Below are positions 61,992 to 64,000 of a stretch of DNA of 64,000 nucleotides, in pieces. The stretch spans positions 496,001 to 560,000 of the forward strand of contig NZ_LT629775.1 of NCBI RefSeq assembly GCF_900105395.1, read 5' to 3'. The position numbers were made by a program, and so were the translations under genes. This DNA comes from Streptomyces sp. TLI_053. Its GTDB lineage: Bacteria > Actinomycetota > Actinomycetes > Streptomycetales > Streptomycetaceae. Under the pieces are notes generated by a model. The model saw only the letters and a program-made list of their open reading frames with translations, made no database searches and had not been told where the DNA came from. Numbering within the stretch: position 1 is the first letter of the stretch; every line of letters starts with the position of its first letter.

Positions 61992-62684
61992 ATGGGAATC
62001 GTCCAGATCGAACTGTTCGCCACCCTCGACCTCGTCGCGCAGGCGCCCGGCGGACCGGACGAGGACCCGGTCGGGTTCCCGTTCGGGGGCTGGCAGGCGC
62101 CCCTGCTGAACGAGGTCACCGGGGCGCAGATCGTCGCCGCGTACGAGGGCACGGACGCCCTGCTGCTCGGCCGGCGGACGTACGACATCTTCGCCGCGTA
62201 CTGGCCGCACCAGAAGGACGGCGAGATCGCCGAGCTGTTCAACCGCGTCCCGAAGTACGTGGCCTCCCGCGGCACGCCGGACCTCCCCTGGGACGGCTCC
62301 ACGCAGCTCGGCCCGGACCTGGCCGCCGCCGTGCGCGAGATCCGTGACCGGCACGAGAACGTGAAGGTCGTCGGCAGCCTCGACCTGGTGCAGACGCTGC
62401 TGCGGGAGCGGCTGTTCGACCGCCTCGACCTCTGGGTGCACCCGATCGTGCTCGGCGTCGGGAAGAAGGTGTTCGACGGCGGCGCCGTTCCCACCAACCT
62501 CGCCCTCCTCGAGCCGCCGGTCGCCGGACCGGAGGGCACCGTCTACCTGCGCTACGCCCGCACCGACGGCACCCCGGCGACGGGCGACATGAGCGCGCCG
62601 GACCGGGGGCTGGGGCGCGACGGCGACAACGGCAGCGGCAACGACGGTGGCAGCGGCACCGGCGGCACCAGCAACGGCCGGTGA
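61992..62684 (+). CDS. Dihydrofolate-reductase-like (RibD C-terminal) protein
   Basis: 230 residues from ATG 61992. RibD-C/YyaP-type fold: QIELFATLDLVAQAPGGPDED, ALLLGRRTYDIFAAYWP, KYVASRGTPDLPW, VKVVGSLDLVQTLL and HPIVLGVGKKVF. These are reductase-like proteins with unknown substrates, not true DHFR (catalytic acid region differs). A C-terminal ~35-residue Gly/Asp/Ser/Asn tail is low complexity. Six bp before the next gene. Confidence 0.87.
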   Translation: MGIVQIELFATLDLVAQAPGGPDEDPVGFPFGGWQAPLLNEVTGAQIVAAYEGTDALLLGRRTYDIFAAYWPHQKDGEIAELFNRVPKYVASRGTPDLPWDGSTQLGPDLAAAVREIRDRHENVKVVGSLDLVQTLLRERLFDRLDLWVHPIVLGVGKKVFDGGAVPTNLALLEPPVAGPEGTVYLRYARTDGTPATGDMSAPDRGLGRDGDNGSGNDGGSGTGGTSNGR

Positions 62685-62690
62685 CCTGAG

Positions 62691-63584
62691 ATGGCCACCG
62701 TCGCCGTCAACGGCACCGTCCTCGGCATCGAGTCCTTCGGCGACCACGACGCGCCGCTCCTCCTGCTCGCGGGCGGGCCGACCATGCTCTCCTGGCCCGA
62801 CGCGCTCTGCGAACGGCTCGCCGCCGGCGGGCGCCGCGTGGTGCGCTACGACCTGCGCGACAGCGGCGAGTCGGCGACGGTGGACCCGCAGGCGCCCGCC
62901 TACACCCTGCGCGACCTGGCCGCCGACGCCGCCGCCCTCGCCCGCGCCCTGGGCGCGGCGCCCGCGCACCTCGCGGGGAACGGCGTCGGCGGGATGGTCG
63001 CCCAGGTCGCCGCCCTCGACCACCCCGACGCGTTCTCCGCCCTCACCCTGGCCGGCACCCGCGCCGTCGCCCCCGGTCCTCCCGACGACGACCTCCCCGA
63101 CCACGACCGGGCGACCATGGGCCGATTGTTCGCCCGCCCAATGCCGGACTGGACCGACCGGGAGGCGGTCGCGGAGTTCGCCGCCACCGGCGCGAGCATC
63201 CGCGGCGACGACCCCGCCGCCGCCCGCGCCACCGCCGCCCGCATCTGGGACCGCACCCCGGGCAGCGACCCGGCGGTCCACCTCGCCAACCAGCTGGGCA
63301 CGGTCTTCGCCCGCCTCGACTGCCGACCCCGCTGGCGCGAGCGCCTGCCCACGCTCGACCTCCCCACCCTGGTCGTCCACGGCCGCCACGACCCGCTCTT
63401 CCCCCTCGGCAACGGCGCGGCCCTCGCCCACGAGATCCCAGACGCCCGACTGCTCGTCCTCGACCACGCCGCGATCGCGATCCCCGACGCGGCGGTCGAC
63501 GAGGTCGCCGCCGCGATGCTCGCCCTCGAACGGACACTCCCGTCCGGACGGCGGCTCGGGACGGGCGGGCGGCGCACGGGCTGA
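62691..63584 (+). CDS. Alpha/beta-hydrolase pseudoenzyme
   Basis: 297 residues. Clear relative of RdmC-like hydrolases (LLLLAGGPTMLSWPDALCERL, RRVVRYDLRDSGES, YTLRDLAADAAALARALG, HGRHDPLFPLGNGAAL). The elbow that should be GxSxGG reads GNGVGG, so the nucleophile is Gly98, and the GMGHDLP motif that carries the His reads HAAIAIP. The acid in RHDPLFP is kept. Two of three catalytic residues are lost, so it cannot be a normal hydrolase. Six bp from the RibD-like gene; the pair is probably one transcript. Confidence 0.85.
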   Translation: MATVAVNGTVLGIESFGDHDAPLLLLAGGPTMLSWPDALCERLAAGGRRVVRYDLRDSGESATVDPQAPAYTLRDLAADAAALARALGAAPAHLAGNGVGGMVAQVAALDHPDAFSALTLAGTRAVAPGPPDDDLPDHDRATMGRLFARPMPDWTDREAVAEFAATGASIRGDDPAAARATAARIWDRTPGSDPAVHLANQLGTVFARLDCRPRWRERLPTLDLPTLVVHGRHDPLFPLGNGAALAHEIPDARLLVLDHAAIAIPDAAVDEVAAAMLALERTLPSGRRLGTGGRRTG

Positions 63585-63610
63585 CGGGCCGGTTCTCCGG
63601 CGCCTGCTCT

Positions 63611-63639
63611 CGGCGCCGCCGCGGACCGCGGCGGCGCCG
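63611..63639 (+). terminator. Hairpin terminator
   Basis: CGGCGCCGCCGCG (63611-63623) and its exact complement (63627-63639) around a GAC loop, just past the pseudo-hydrolase gene. Confidence 0.75.
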
Positions 63640-63746
63640 ACCTGCTCAAGGTGTCAGGTCGCAAACGGGGGGTGGAGCGGGGAAGGGCCCGGGCCGGGGA
63701 CCCGCCGGACGGCTGTGGTGATCGACACCGGCCCCGACCCGGAAGA

Positions 63747-64000
63747 ATGGGCCGGGTGACCAGCACCCAGCCCCTCCCCCGCGGCCTCACCGCCCTGATC
63801 CCCGACGCCCGAACCAGGGCCACGCCCGGTGAGCGCGCCGCCTCCCAGCTGCTCCACCTGCGCGAGGCCACCGTGCCGGTCCCGCTCCTCGCCGCGGCCG
63901 CCGAGCTGATCACGCCCCAGCTGAAGGACCCCGACCCGGCCACCCAGGAGGCGGCCGCGGCGGTCCACGCGCTCCTCCTCGCCGCCATCGAGGGCGCCGC
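63747..64000 (+). CDS. N-terminal part of an unknown protein, cut by window edge
   Basis: 84 codons from ATG 63747 (GTG at 63756 also possible), running off the right end. Helical, Ala/Leu-rich (ERAASQLLHLREATVPVPLLAAAAELI, then ATQEAAAAVHALLLAAIEGA), no recognisable domain in the visible part. Confidence 0.6.
   Translation, partial: MGRVTSTQPLPRGLTALIPDARTRATPGERAASQLLHLREATVPVPLLAAAAELITPQLKDPDPATQEAAAAVHALLLAAIEGA

Overview
The window is high-GC actinobacterial chromosome. Strong GC at third codon positions, GTG/ATG starts behind GGAGG-type ribosome binding sites, many 4-bp ATGA/GTGA overlaps, a SARP regulator, LAL-type LuxR regulators, a CGNR regulator and SigA/HrdB-like promoters all point to a Streptomycetaceae genome (Streptomyces or Kitasatospora). 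I see no rRNA, tRNA, CRISPR array, intact insertion sequence or prophage. About 60 protein genes are supported.

Left third (1-18.3 kb): an HD-domain gene cut by the window edge, a penicillin-binding transpeptidase, a gene fragment lying between a hairpin and a perfect 48-bp palindrome, a SARP activator divergent from an Asp-nucleophile hydrolase, a beta-propeller-like protein, a small L7/L12-like protein, a DUF11 repeat protein, a VOC (glyoxalase-fold) protein behind three 26-bp repeats, a full-length LAL regulator, a Tat-exported hydrolase with a miniature LAL regulator and a second VOC protein, an SRPBCC protein, and a stand-alone degenerate GyrB-like protein.

Middle (18.6-35 kb): a translationally coupled lipid operon (FAD amine-oxidase-like protein, DUF1365, cyclopropane-fatty-acid-synthase-type methyltransferase, DUF1295), a DUF202 membrane protein, small secreted and hypothetical genes, a short Rho factor with a long leader, a cupin/SnoaL pair, a regulator-like protein with no sensor or DNA-binding part, thyA-folA, a sugar-nucleotidyltransferase and a UBP zinc-finger protein.

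35.3-49.9 kb is the most coherent and interesting part. I read it as a sulfur-scavenging locus: a TauD-type dioxygenase, a cupin, an Rrf2 repressor coupled to a DsbA-like protein, then a long operon with a dipeptide-type ABC importer (solute-binding protein, two permeases, two ATPases), an acyl-CoA-dehydrogenase-like monooxygenase, an LLM monooxygenase, an alpha/beta hydrolase, a flavin reductase and an SsuD-type alkanesulfonate monooxygenase. The operon begins with a consensus -35 promoter that appears to start directly on the ATG of a 24-codon peptide ending Cys-Cys-stop, followed by about 160 nt of C-rich, G-poor RNA. That layout fits cysteine-responsive, possibly Rho-dependent, attenuation. 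A palindrome (GGACACC-TTTT-GGTGTCC) touches this promoter, and a related motif overlaps the promoter of the cupin gene next to the Rrf2 gene.

Right end (49.9-64 kb): a RIO-type kinase with an upstream short ORF, several alpha/beta hydrolases (one with its catalytic Ser and His lost), an EamA exporter, secreted proteins, a class-3 lipase, a 51-residue basic protein, a lipoprotein, a CGNR regulator divergent from a zinc alcohol dehydrogenase and an HSL-type esterase, a RibD-like reductase, and a gene cut by the right edge. Hairpin terminators separate many convergent or terminal gene ends.
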